A DNA stretch of 7,676 nt, from contig JAZQDA010000148.1 of assembly GCA_045546535.1 (NCBI GenBank), positions 1 to 7,676 of the forward strand, in the 5' to 3' direction. Source of the DNA: RGIG1828 sp045546535. Lineage in GTDB: Bacteria > Bacillota > Clostridia > UMGS1810. Below the pieces are notes generated by a model, which worked only from the letters and a program-made list of their open reading frames with translations, ran no database searches and was not told where the DNA came from. This document shows, piece after piece, positions 1 through 6,781 of this stretch; positions within the stretch are counted from its first letter, which is position 1, and the number at the start of each line of letters is the position of its first letter. Position numbers and translations under genes: made by a program.

Positions 1-50
1 CTCAACGCTTCAATTTCTTCAAATCCATCAGCCAAAAATACATATACCAT
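1..50 (-). CDS. DJ-1/PfpI (ThiJ/YajL-like) family protein, N-terminal fragment cut by window edge
   Basis: Only the first 16 codons and two bases are present; the gene runs off the left edge. The visible peptide, MVYVFLADGFEEIEAL, matches the opening beta strand and Glu-rich turn of the DJ-1/PfpI superfamily (compare the GAEEMETV turn of human DJ-1). Glu14 lines up with the conserved Glu that hydrogen-bonds the nucleophilic cysteine in that family. The cysteine itself lies outside the window, so the catalytic state cannot be judged. The ATG at 48-50 follows an AAGGTG ribosome binding site with a 7-base spacer, and begins 19 bases after the stop of the DUF2156 gene, so it is probably the next gene of the same operon. 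Family members include deglycase/chaperone-like proteins and amidotransferase-like proteins; which one this is cannot be told from so short a piece. Confidence 0.72.
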   Translation of the reverse strand, partial: MVYVFLADGFEEIEAL

Positions 51-69
51 ACTCTCACACCTTATCTTA

Positions 70-975
70 TTATAAAAACTCTATTCTGTACTTTTTTATC
101 ATTTTGCAAGGGTTATACGATTCTTTCGCTTTTCTTAAACCCTCAATACCTAAATCTTCTTCTCTGTTTACAAACTCCATATCAGAAAACTCATTTTCCA
201 GTGTTAATCTGTTAATCACAGGATATGCGTCTCTGAAATCATATGAGGCTTTCTCAATATGAATAAGTGCATAATTATCAGTAAGTCTTTCGCCAACAGA
301 CAAGGCAACGATTTTCCCGTCAACAGTTATCAAAGAGCATATTAGATTAAGCTCCTGCAAAGCATCGAAAGTCTCATAAATACTCTTCATTTCGCTTTCA
401 TACATTTTTGTATCCTCTTTAGTTCTCGCTCTGATAACATCAGAGCAAAAAGAGATACATTCTTCGTACATAGAAGCGTTGTATCTTATATATTCAAAAT
501 TATGGGTGTTTACAAATGAATTGAAATTGTTTTTCTTTGAGTGAAATTTTCTTCCGCTAAGTTCAATTAATTCATTTACATTATATACATAATCAAATGA
601 ATTTGGTATTGGTTTATACTTAAATATATATTTCCCTGAATTTATAAGAAAATCAAGATAATCCTGTGTAGCAAGGTTTATAACAAGGTTTGTTTTGAGT
701 TCTTTTTCAAAATATTCTTTTAACTTATCGGTGACATCACACGAATTACGTCTTTTTCCGTAAGGCATAAATGCAGTCCACGCTTGTTTCCCGTGCATAT
801 CGTAAATTGAATATAAAATATCATTATCAAGACAAAATCTGGTGTTATAGTAATGTTGCCAGGTATACATACTTGCAACAGATGCTTCAGAATTTTCGTA
901 TCTTCCGTCCAGCACAGTTTTAAATTCAGAAAAATTATTTTTTGTAAGGTTACTGAAATTCAATTTAATCACCAC
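70..975 (-). CDS. DUF2156 (phosphatidylglycerol lysyltransferase C-terminal-like, GNAT-fold) protein, function unknown
   Basis: A 301-residue soluble protein of the stand-alone DUF2156 family common in Clostridia. The domain is related to the catalytic half of MprF, which moves amino acids from aminoacyl-tRNA to lipid. No membrane segments are visible here, so lipid aminoacylation should not be assumed. Family landmarks, in order: an N-terminal region with SMYTWQHYY (about residues 35-43), PYGKR (71-75), FDYVYNVNEL (127-136), the basic GRKFHSKKNNFNSF stretch (141-154), HIEKA (239-243), and the strongly conserved NREEDLGIEGLRKAKESYNP segment near the C terminus (270-289). The start is uncertain: GTG at 973-975 shares one base with the radC TAG stop, another GTG follows it immediately, and a TTG four codons in has a GGTGA just before it. 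Translation is probably coupled to radC. Family assignment is firm; substrate and role are unknown. Confidence 0.85.
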   Translation of the reverse strand: MVIKLNFSNLTKNNFSEFKTVLDGRYENSEASVASMYTWQHYYNTRFCLDNDILYSIYDMHGKQAWTAFMPYGKRRNSCDVTDKLKEYFEKELKTNLVINLATQDYLDFLINSGKYIFKYKPIPNSFDYVYNVNELIELSGRKFHSKKNNFNSFVNTHNFEYIRYNASMYEECISFCSDVIRARTKEDTKMYESEMKSIYETFDALQELNLICSLITVDGKIVALSVGERLTDNYALIHIEKASYDFRDAYPVINRLTLENEFSDMEFVNREEDLGIEGLRKAKESYNPCKMIKKYRIEFL

Positions 976-1826
976 TATTCTGTAAGCAATCCTTTTTCAC
1001 TCATACTTGTATACTGATTTCCGCCGCAAACAATATGATCAATCATTATAACATCAAACTCTCGAAGTGCAGGGATAAGTTTGTTAGTATTGAATATATC
1101 ATTATTCGAAGGCTGAGGGTTTTCATCAGGATGATTGTGAGCAATAATTACATAACAACCTCTGTGCATAAGAGCAAGTTTAATAATTGTACGAGGTGAA
1201 AACGCTGTATGTGTTTCATTGCCTTTACTGATTGTTTCAATAGCCTGTATTTTTCTGTCAGCATCAACAATTATAAGAATTGCCTCTTCGACTACATGAT
1301 GAGAAAAATAGTTACAGCAAAATTTTCCGGTATCTTTTGATGTATATAATCGTTCCCCTTCGTAATCAGTTTTACTAAGATACATTCCAAGTTCTCTGTG
1401 AATTGTTAAAAGTGCAGCAGTAACTTCTTTGACACCTGTAACCTGCATCAGATCTCTGTAGTCTGCTTTGAGAACACCTTTTAAAGAACCAAATTTATCT
1501 ATAAGTTTGTGAGCGATTGGATTTGTATCACCTTGCGGGAGCGAGTGAAACAATAAAAATTCAAGCACCTGATATTCTGTGAAACTTTCGAAGCCGAACT
1601 TCAAGAATTGTTCTCTCATTCTCTGACGGTGACCTCTGTGAATCGAGCCGTCTTTTACAGGGGCTTTCTGTTTGTTTTTCTTGTTTTCTTCGCCTTCTTC
1701 AAGATATGCTTTACTATCCCAGTTTTCATCGAAAAATATACCATCTTCATAAAAAGCATTTGGTGTTGTAAAACATTTTCTTAAACGAATCAACGCTTCT
1801 TTATCTTTTGAATAATTATATGCCAT
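975..1826 (-). CDS. radC: RadC family JAMM/MPN domain protein (clostridial type, with N-terminal extension)
   Basis: A 283-residue RadC-like protein. Residues 1-60 form a charged extension rich in Asp, Glu and Lys (for example YLEEGEENKKNKQK at 41-54). The conserved part starts with HRGHRQRMREQF (63-74) and the LEFLLFHSLPQGDTNPIAH stretch (88-106). A helix-hairpin-helix-like region follows (about 112-147), then the JAMM metal site: Glu180 before the strand AILIIVD, His230-Asn-His232-Pro, Ser240 and Asp243, fitting HxHPx6SxxD. The metal-binding set is therefore complete. RadC was named for DNA repair, but its biochemical activity remains unsettled; JAMM folds are typically metallopeptidases. 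I chose the ATG at 1824-1826 because a GGAG lies 11 bases upstream. A GTG at 1836-1838 that overlaps the tlyA stop would add four residues, but would place GGA directly against the start codon. The gene is 8 bases after tlyA and overlaps the next gene by one base. Confidence 0.9.
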   Translation of the reverse strand: MAYNYSKDKEALIRLRKCFTTPNAFYEDGIFFDENWDSKAYLEEGEENKKNKQKAPVKDGSIHRGHRQRMREQFLKFGFESFTEYQVLEFLLFHSLPQGDTNPIAHKLIDKFGSLKGVLKADYRDLMQVTGVKEVTAALLTIHRELGMYLSKTDYEGERLYTSKDTGKFCCNYFSHHVVEEAILIIVDADRKIQAIETISKGNETHTAFSPRTIIKLALMHRGCYVIIAHNHPDENPQPSNNDIFNTNKLIPALREFDVIMIDHIVCGGNQYTSMSEKGLLTE

Positions 1827-1834
1827 TAAAATTA

Positions 1835-2635
1835 TCACTCCATCTTATGTGAAATATCAACTGTTGTATCAATCAAATCTTCCCCAACCTTGTTTTCAGA
1901 CAATTCTTTTTTTGAAAGATAAAGCAAATATTCAATATTTCCTTCGGGTCCTTTGATTGGTGAATAATCAATATTTTCAACCGTAAAGCCTAATTCATGC
2001 GAGAATAAAACGGTTTCAGTTATAACTTTCTTATGGATGTGTGGATCTTTAACAACACCCTTTTTGCCCACTTCTTCTCTTCCTGCTTCAAACTGTGGCT
2101 TTATAAGAGCAACAAGTCTGCCATTTTCTTTCAACAGCCTATATGCTACAGGCAGGACAAGTTTCAAAGATATAAAAGCAACATCAATCGAAATAAATGA
2201 AACAGGATCCGTTATTTTATCATCTTCAATGTAACGAATATTGGTTCTTTCCATGTTGATAACACGCTCATCATTTCTGAGTTTCCAGGCAAGTTGACCG
2301 TATCCTACATCAACAGCATAAACTTTCAATGCTCCATTTTGCAACATACAATCTGTAAACCCGCCAGTAGACGCGCCGATATCCATACAAACCTCATCAC
2401 TAAGATTTATATCAAAAGATTTTATCGCCTTATCGAGTTTTAAACCGCCACGGCTTACAAAAGGCAATTTTTGTCCGCGTATTTCAATATTATCGCCATC
2501 TTTTATTTTATCTCCGGCTTTCAAAACCTTCTGGTTGTTTACATACACAACACCAGCCATTATGAGTGCTTTTGCTTTTTCACGGCTCTCGACAAGGCCT
2601 TTATTAACCATTTCAATATCTACTCTGCTATTCAT
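1835..2635 (-). CDS. tlyA: TlyA family rRNA (cytidine-2'-O)-methyltransferase
   Basis: A 266-residue cytosolic rRNA methyltransferase. It has an S4 RNA-binding domain (about residues 3-55, RVDIEMVNKGL through DGDNIEIRG) followed by an RrmJ/FtsJ-type SAM-dependent domain. Visible motifs: SRGGLKL with Lys66, the SAM-binding loop MDIGASTGGFTD (84-95), AVDVGYGQLAW (107-117), SIDVAFISL with Asp151, LIKPQFE with Lys179, and GPEGNIEYLL with Glu235. Lys66, Asp151, Lys179 and Glu235 fit the catalytic K-D-K-E set of the family. Known TlyA enzymes methylate C1920 of 23S rRNA, and some also C1409 of 16S rRNA, which affects capreomycin sensitivity. The length resembles the dual-target type, but I cannot decide the specificity. 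The ATG overlaps the 3' end of dxs by 8 bases, with an AAGGA 11 bases upstream inside dxs, so coupled translation is likely. A C-terminal tail of about 25 residues is polar and not conserved. Confidence 0.96.
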   Translation of the reverse strand: MNSRVDIEMVNKGLVESREKAKALIMAGVVYVNNQKVLKAGDKIKDGDNIEIRGQKLPFVSRGGLKLDKAIKSFDINLSDEVCMDIGASTGGFTDCMLQNGALKVYAVDVGYGQLAWKLRNDERVINMERTNIRYIEDDKITDPVSFISIDVAFISLKLVLPVAYRLLKENGRLVALIKPQFEAGREEVGKKGVVKDPHIHKKVITETVLFSHELGFTVENIDYSPIKGPEGNIEYLLYLSKKELSENKVGEDLIDTTVDISHKME

Positions 2636-4469
2636 CTGTGCTCAATTCCTTCATAATCTTTTCGGCAATTTTTTCGCCTGTAAGTCCGTGAACTGAAAAC
2701 AATTCATTCTGTGATCCCTGATACACAAATTCATCTCCAAAACCGAAATGAATAAATCTTGAACGGTAACTTCTGTCAACTGATGATGAAATATATTGAC
2801 CGGCACCGCCTGAAACTATATTATCCTCTACAGTTACAACAAGTTTTGCATCTTCAATGAGGCTTTCGATATATTGTGCATCAATAGGTTTTACTGTGCG
2901 AATATTTACCACTGTCGAATTAATCCCTCTGCTTGTAAGAATTTCAGACGCATTTAAAGATGGCTCAAGCATTCTGCCGACAGACAAGAAAATAATTTCT
3001 TTACCAGCATTCTTTACTATTTCAGGTTTGGAAATTTCAAAATCTTCGCAACTTCTTTCGATGGCTTCAGATTTTGGATATCTAAGGCAAACAGGACCTG
3101 TGCATTTATCAACAGCGTAATCGAGCATCTGCTCTAACTCTTTCCTGCAAGACGGTGCGAGAATAGTCATATTAGGCAGATGACTGAGATAAGACAAATC
3201 GAAAACTCCCTGATGGGTTTCTCCATCCTCCCCTACTATTCCCGCCCTATCAAGCGCAAATACTACATGAAGATTCTGAAGACACACATCATGCAAAATC
3301 TGATCATAGCCTCTTTGCAGAAAGGTTGAATATACTGCGAACACCGGTACAATTCCACTGATCGCATATCCTGCTGCCAGAGTAACTGCATGTTGTTCGG
3401 CAATACCTACATCACGAAAACGATGCGGAAAACGGGCAGAAAACTCATTAAGACCGCACCCGTCAGCCATAGCCGCTGTAATTGTAACAAATTCACTTTT
3501 TTCCGCCTTTGCGGTGATATGTTGTCCAAAAACTTTGGTATATGTAATTTTAAAATTATTGCGCTGCGATACAGAAATACCATGATAAAGATCCGGGTTC
3601 ATTTCTGCTGGTTCATATCCCTTGCCTTTCTGAGTCTGAGCGTGAATTATAACCGGGCCGGGCATATTTTTGGCTTTTTCAAACACTTCTGTAAGTTCAT
3701 CAATGTCATGTCCATCAATTATTCCAAGATATGTAATTCCAAGTTCTTCAAACATTGGCGATGAAAGGGTCATAAATGCTATCGATTTTTTAATTTTCTT
3801 CAATGTTTTAACAATTACTTTTCCAAATTTTCCTGTATGATTGAAAAAGAAAGCAACTTTGCTCTTTAATTTTATATAACCTTTGGTTGCTCTTAACTTA
3901 CTAAGATGCGCAGAAAGTCCGCCAACATTTCTGTTGATAGACATTTCGTTATCGTTTAAGACAATAATCAACTTTGTTTCCGAATCACCAACATCATTGA
4001 GTGCTTCAAAAGCCATTCCGCCACCAAGGGAACCGTCGCCTATGAAAGCAATAACATTAAAATCATCGTTGGCAATATCTCGTGCACGTGCCATACCAAG
4101 AGCGGCAGAAATTGAAGTACTAGCATGGCCTGTATTAAACGAGTCATATTCACTTTCAGATGTCTTTGGAAACCCAGAAAGACCACCAAGTTTTCTTAAA
4201 TTATCAAACTCATCAAAACGCCCTGAAAGCATTTTGTGAACATAACTTTGATGACCGACATCGAAAACAATCTTATCTTTTGGAAAGTCAAAAACTTTAT
4301 GCAGGGCAACTGTAAGTTCAACAACACCAAGATTAGAGGCAAGATGTCCACCATTTTGAAGCACTTTTTCAATGATATGGTTCCTGAGTTGTGAACAAAA
4401 AAGTTTACCTTCCTCATCTTTAAGATTTTTTATGTAATTTTTATTGAGTTTAGAGCGAAAATCATCCAT
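2628..4469 (-). CDS. dxs: 1-deoxy-D-xylulose-5-phosphate synthase
   Basis: A 613-residue thiamine-diphosphate enzyme that condenses pyruvate with glyceraldehyde 3-phosphate to give DXP, the first step of the MEP isoprenoid pathway (also a precursor for thiamine and pyridoxal in many bacteria). The length is close to the E. coli enzyme (620). Visible landmarks: GHLASNLG with His42, DVGHQSYVHK with His73, TGHASTS (114-118), the TPP/metal motif GDGS starting at 144 and ending in LNDN with Asn174, DGHD (252-255), GIAEQHAV with catalytic Glu358, RGYDQ (386-390), and DRAGIVGEDGETHQG (407-421) with His419. A C-terminal transketolase-like domain follows. No key residue is missing. The ATG at 4467-4469 has AAGGA eight bases upstream, but that site sits in a small hairpin described separately. 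The 36-base gap after ispA is the largest inside the operon; the 3' end overlaps tlyA by 8 bases. Confidence 0.98.
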   Translation of the reverse strand: MDDFRSKLNKNYIKNLKDEEGKLFCSQLRNHIIEKVLQNGGHLASNLGVVELTVALHKVFDFPKDKIVFDVGHQSYVHKMLSGRFDEFDNLRKLGGLSGFPKTSESEYDSFNTGHASTSISAALGMARARDIANDDFNVIAFIGDGSLGGGMAFEALNDVGDSETKLIIVLNDNEMSINRNVGGLSAHLSKLRATKGYIKLKSKVAFFFNHTGKFGKVIVKTLKKIKKSIAFMTLSSPMFEELGITYLGIIDGHDIDELTEVFEKAKNMPGPVIIHAQTQKGKGYEPAEMNPDLYHGISVSQRNNFKITYTKVFGQHITAKAEKSEFVTITAAMADGCGLNEFSARFPHRFRDVGIAEQHAVTLAAGYAISGIVPVFAVYSTFLQRGYDQILHDVCLQNLHVVFALDRAGIVGEDGETHQGVFDLSYLSHLPNMTILAPSCRKELEQMLDYAVDKCTGPVCLRYPKSEAIERSCEDFEISKPEIVKNAGKEIIFLSVGRMLEPSLNASEILTSRGINSTVVNIRTVKPIDAQYIESLIEDAKLVVTVEDNIVSGGAGQYISSSVDRSYRSRFIHFGFGDEFVYQGSQNELFSVHGLTGEKIAEKIMKELSTDE

Positions 4470-4485
4470 AAGGATTGTCCTTTAT
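4468..4485 (-). promoter_or_regulatory. Hairpin over the dxs ribosome binding site and start codon
   Basis: Read on the minus strand, ATAAAGGA, loop CAA, TCCTTAT can fold into a 7-base-pair stem with a single bulged A. One arm contains the AAGGA Shine-Dalgarno sequence and the other contains the first two bases of the dxs ATG. Such a fold would partly hide the initiation site. The pairing is seen directly in the sequence; any effect on translation is inference. The stem is short and A/U-rich apart from two G-C pairs, so it may be only marginally stable. Confidence 0.35.
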
Positions 4486-4494
4486 GTACTTTAA

Positions 4495-4500
4495 ATTATA
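4495..4500 (-). promoter_or_regulatory. Possible internal -10 box upstream of dxs
   Basis: A perfect TATAAT lies in the 36-base gap between ispA and dxs, 25 bases before the dxs ATG. No clear TTGACA-like -35 is present 16-18 bases upstream; the region there is a T-rich run at the end of ispA. In AT-rich DNA such a hexamer can occur by chance. If it is used, the transcript would begin close to the hairpin that covers the dxs ribosome binding site. Confidence 0.25.
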
Positions 4501-4505
4501 GTTTA

Positions 4506-5348
4506 TCAATTAAATAAAAAAGTAAGCATATCGTTTAAAAATTCTGAATGTTTGTATTTATTTATTATTTCTTTTGCCGCCAAATAATGTTCATTCAAAA
4601 GTTCTCTTGCTTTTTCTTTGCCAAGAAAATTTATAAAATTGGGAGAATCATTAAATTCGGAAGCATCTTCGTCTATATCCTCAAAATCATCTCTAATCTG
4701 GAAAGCGAGACCAAGATGATACGAAAACTCTTCCATTGATTTGAGTTCATCTTCCGTACACGATGCCAAAACAGCACCAGACATTATAGAAGCCTTTATA
4801 AGAGCCATAGTTTTAAGTTCGATTAGTTTAATAAGGGCGGAAATATCGCAGGATTTTTCTTCAGACAACTTAATATCTATAACCTGACCGTCTATCATTC
4901 CTCTTGCTCCTGAAGATTTACTTATAATCTTCATAGCATCGATTGTTTTTTTATCCTCACAAGAACTAGCCATCAGTTCATATGCCCCGTTTAGAAGAGC
5001 ATCTCCGCACAAAACGCCAAACGCTTCACCGTATTTTTTGTGGCAACTTGGCATTCCTCTGCGTGTGTCAGAATTGTCCATAGACGGAAGATCATCGTGA
5101 ACCAAAGAATAGGCATGTATCATTTCAATTGCTGCCGCAAACGGCATTGCAACTTCTTCACTGCCGCCAAACATTGAGCAAACCTGTGTACACAGTATAG
5201 AACGAAGCCTTTTTCCGCCATTGAGCACACTGTATTTCATAGACTCTAAAAGCACCGGTGAAACTTGTTTATACTCATTTTCGAGATGGTTGCTAATATA
5301 ATTATCAATTTTTGTTATCTTGTTTGAATATTCTGTCTTAAAATTCAT
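4506..5348 (-). CDS. ispA: Polyprenyl (farnesyl) diphosphate synthase
   Basis: A 280-residue all-helical prenyltransferase that adds isopentenyl diphosphate units to allylic diphosphates, most likely giving farnesyl diphosphate. Visible motifs: GGKRLR (44-49), HAYSLVHDDLPSMDNSDTRR, with the first Asp-rich motif DDxxxxD at Asp85, Asp86 and Asp91, GDALL (115-119), GQVID (154-158), LKT (178-180), and the second Asp-rich motif RDDFED with Asp220, Asp221 and Asp224. Tyr80, five residues before the first motif, is the kind of bulky residue that limits products to C15, so farnesyl diphosphate is inferred. Oddly, the loop after the second motif (about 225-242) is nine residues shorter than in E. coli IspA and lacks the usual GKxxGxD...GKSTY lysines. 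The gene starts inside the 3' end of xseB (11-base overlap) with GGAG seven bases upstream. Its position next to dxs fits a shared isoprenoid role. Confidence 0.95.
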   Translation of the reverse strand: MNFKTEYSNKITKIDNYISNHLENEYKQVSPVLLESMKYSVLNGGKRLRSILCTQVCSMFGGSEEVAMPFAAAIEMIHAYSLVHDDLPSMDNSDTRRGMPSCHKKYGEAFGVLCGDALLNGAYELMASSCEDKKTIDAMKIISKSSGARGMIDGQVIDIKLSEEKSCDISALIKLIELKTMALIKASIMSGAVLASCTEDELKSMEEFSYHLGLAFQIRDDFEDIDEDASEFNDSPNFINFLGKEKARELLNEHYLAAKEIINKYKHSEFLNDMLTFLFN

Positions 5349-5580
5349 CCTGATTCTCCGTTATGATATCTGCTTCGATATCACTTTCTTCAAAATTTTC
5401 AGTGTTAATAATCTTTATTCTTTGCTCTGCTTTTTCAAGACGCATCCTACATTCATTATAAAGTTCAACGCCCTTTTGATACATATCAACACTCTCTTCA
5501 AGCCCAATACTACCCTGCTCGAGCAAATCAACAGTTTCTTCAAGCATTGCCAGAACTTCTTCAAAACTTTTATTTGTCAT
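5338..5580 (-). CDS. xseB: Exodeoxyribonuclease VII small subunit
   Basis: An 80-residue, mostly helical protein with the classic XseB pattern: SFEEVLAMLEETVDLLEQGSIGLEESVDMYQKGVEL in residues 5-40, then CRMRLEKAEQRI (44-55). It ends in an acidic, probably disordered tail of about 20 residues. XseB binds along the helical arm of XseA; together they form exonuclease VII, which degrades single-stranded DNA from both ends without needing a divalent metal ion in the E. coli enzyme. The start follows a near-perfect AGGAGG with a 7-base spacer. The gene overlaps the end of xseA by 11 bases and the start of ispA by 11 bases, so its translation is likely coupled to both. The length is normal for the family. 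Confidence 0.96.
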   Translation of the reverse strand: MTNKSFEEVLAMLEETVDLLEQGSIGLEESVDMYQKGVELYNECRMRLEKAEQRIKIINTENFEESDIEADIITENQDEF

Positions 5581-6769
5581 AATTTATCCTCCTGATAACA
5601 CATTCGGCACTGCCGCCATCAAATTTCAACACAAAATCCTGCCCATGTGATATATTAGAAAAATCTATTTGACTTCCATCAGGCAAAAGCGGTATAGTGT
5701 AGCCTCTTTTAAGGACCGCTAAAGGATTAAGATTATCAAGAGCGGTAATCAACTGAACAGTTTTAGATTCTGATTTGTCAAATTTGTTTTTTATAAGTTC
5801 TATGCAAGATTTTAATGAAGACCCTGTACGTATGCGATATTTATCAAAAACATTTATAAGTGCATTATATGTCCTTTTAAAATTGCTTTTTTCTAAAATC
5901 GTAGTATATTGTGCAACAATGCTATCCAAGCACTTATAAAGTTCGCTTCGCTTTTTAGATATATAGTTTAAAAGTTCGTCGATGGACGGAACGCATATTT
6001 CGGCGGCTGCGGAAGGTGTAGGTGCTCTCTTATCCGATACAAAATCACTTATTGTATAATCAGTTTCATGACCTATACCCGTTATTATTGGTACATTGCA
6101 TTCAAAGATAGCCCTTACTGTTTTTTCTTCATTAAACGCCCATAAATCTTCAATACTTCCTCCGCCACGTCCAAGAATTATAACATCACAGGCACAGGTA
6201 CACGAAAAAAAATCCAGTGCTTTGCATATAGAATCTGATGCACCTATCCCTTGGACTTTCACCGGGTAAACAGTTACTTCGGCAATTGGATAGCGGCGTT
6301 TGAGAACATTTAATATATCGCGGATTGCCGCACCTGTTGCAGAAGTTACTACCCCGATCTTTTCAGGGAATAAAGGAATTGGTTTTTTCAACTCAGGAGA
6401 AAAAAGACCTTCTTTTTCAAGATTATCCTTTAACTGCTCATAAGCGGCATACAGTTCACCTTTTCCGTCAGGAATCATTGTATCGACATACAACTGATAT
6501 GTACCGCTTTGTTCATAAACAGAAACTCTTCCAAAAGCAATTACTTTCATTCCGTCTGATGGCTCAAACTTAAGATTATATGTATTTTGTTTGAACATAA
6601 CTGCTTTAAGTGTAGACGATTCGTCTTTTAAAGTAATATACATATGTCCTGAATAATGGCGTTTGAAATTTGAAATTTCACCTTTTATCCAGATGTCAGA
6701 CAATTGCTTGTTTTGCTCTATGTAGCGTCTGATATAATTATTTAACTGTGATACAGATACTACAGGCAT
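5570..6769 (-). CDS. xseA: Exodeoxyribonuclease VII large subunit
   Basis: A 399-residue catalytic subunit of exonuclease VII, at the short end of the usual 400-450 range. Residues 1-100 form the OB-fold DNA-binding domain (SVSQLNNYIRRYIE, then WIKGEISNFKRHYSGHMYITLKD at 27-49). The catalytic core holds FPEKIGVVTSATGAAIRDIL (134-153, with Asp151), VIILGRGGGSIEDLWAFNEE (196-215, with Asp208), GIGHETDYTISDFVSDKRAP (231-250) and TPSAAAE (251-257). A long helical arm follows (about 258-345), and then a small C-terminal segment, NPLAVLKRGY (348-357). All motifs I would expect are visible. The ATG has GGAGG six bases upstream, which directly follows the nusB stop. The stop lies inside xseB. The complex with XseB degrades single-stranded DNA and acts in DNA repair. 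Confidence 0.97.
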   Translation of the reverse strand: MPVVSVSQLNNYIRRYIEQNKQLSDIWIKGEISNFKRHYSGHMYITLKDESSTLKAVMFKQNTYNLKFEPSDGMKVIAFGRVSVYEQSGTYQLYVDTMIPDGKGELYAAYEQLKDNLEKEGLFSPELKKPIPLFPEKIGVVTSATGAAIRDILNVLKRRYPIAEVTVYPVKVQGIGASDSICKALDFFSCTCACDVIILGRGGGSIEDLWAFNEEKTVRAIFECNVPIITGIGHETDYTISDFVSDKRAPTPSAAAEICVPSIDELLNYISKKRSELYKCLDSIVAQYTTILEKSNFKRTYNALINVFDKYRIRTGSSLKSCIELIKNKFDKSESKTVQLITALDNLNPLAVLKRGYTIPLLPDGSQIDFSNISHGQDFVLKFDGGSAECVIRRINYDK

Positions 6770-6781
6770 ATTTTTCCTCCA

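Noticed and set aside
51..69. Possible terminator between the DUF2156 gene and the DJ-1 gene
   Set aside because: The 19-base gap has no inverted repeat followed by a T run; it holds the ribosome binding site for the next gene.
975..1826. Possible loss of the catalytic glutamate in RadC (canonical HPRE appears here as SPRT)
   Set aside because: The JAMM glutamate corresponds to the Glu before the first long strand, and Glu180, eight residues before Asp188, fits that place; the HPRE change is outside the metal set.
3390..3764. Open frame of 124 codons on the plus strand inside dxs
   Set aside because: It lies fully antisense to well-conserved dxs sequence, has no ribosome binding site and gives a protein of no recognisable family; it is a shadow of dxs codon use.
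3883..4239. Open frame of 118 codons on the plus strand inside dxs
   Set aside because: It is antisense to the thiamine-diphosphate-binding part of dxs and has no coding signature of its own.
4196..4417. Second minus-strand frame within the start of dxs
   Set aside because: It overlaps the conserved dxs N terminus in another frame and has no family match or separate ribosome binding site.
5320..5595. Plus-strand frame of 91 codons covering xseB
   Set aside because: It exactly shadows xseB, whose product matches its family along its length, so the antisense frame is not a gene.
6200..6214. Eight-T run in xseA as a frameshift or slippage site
   Set aside because: The reading frame is intact through conserved motifs on both sides and such runs are expected in AT-rich coding sequence.
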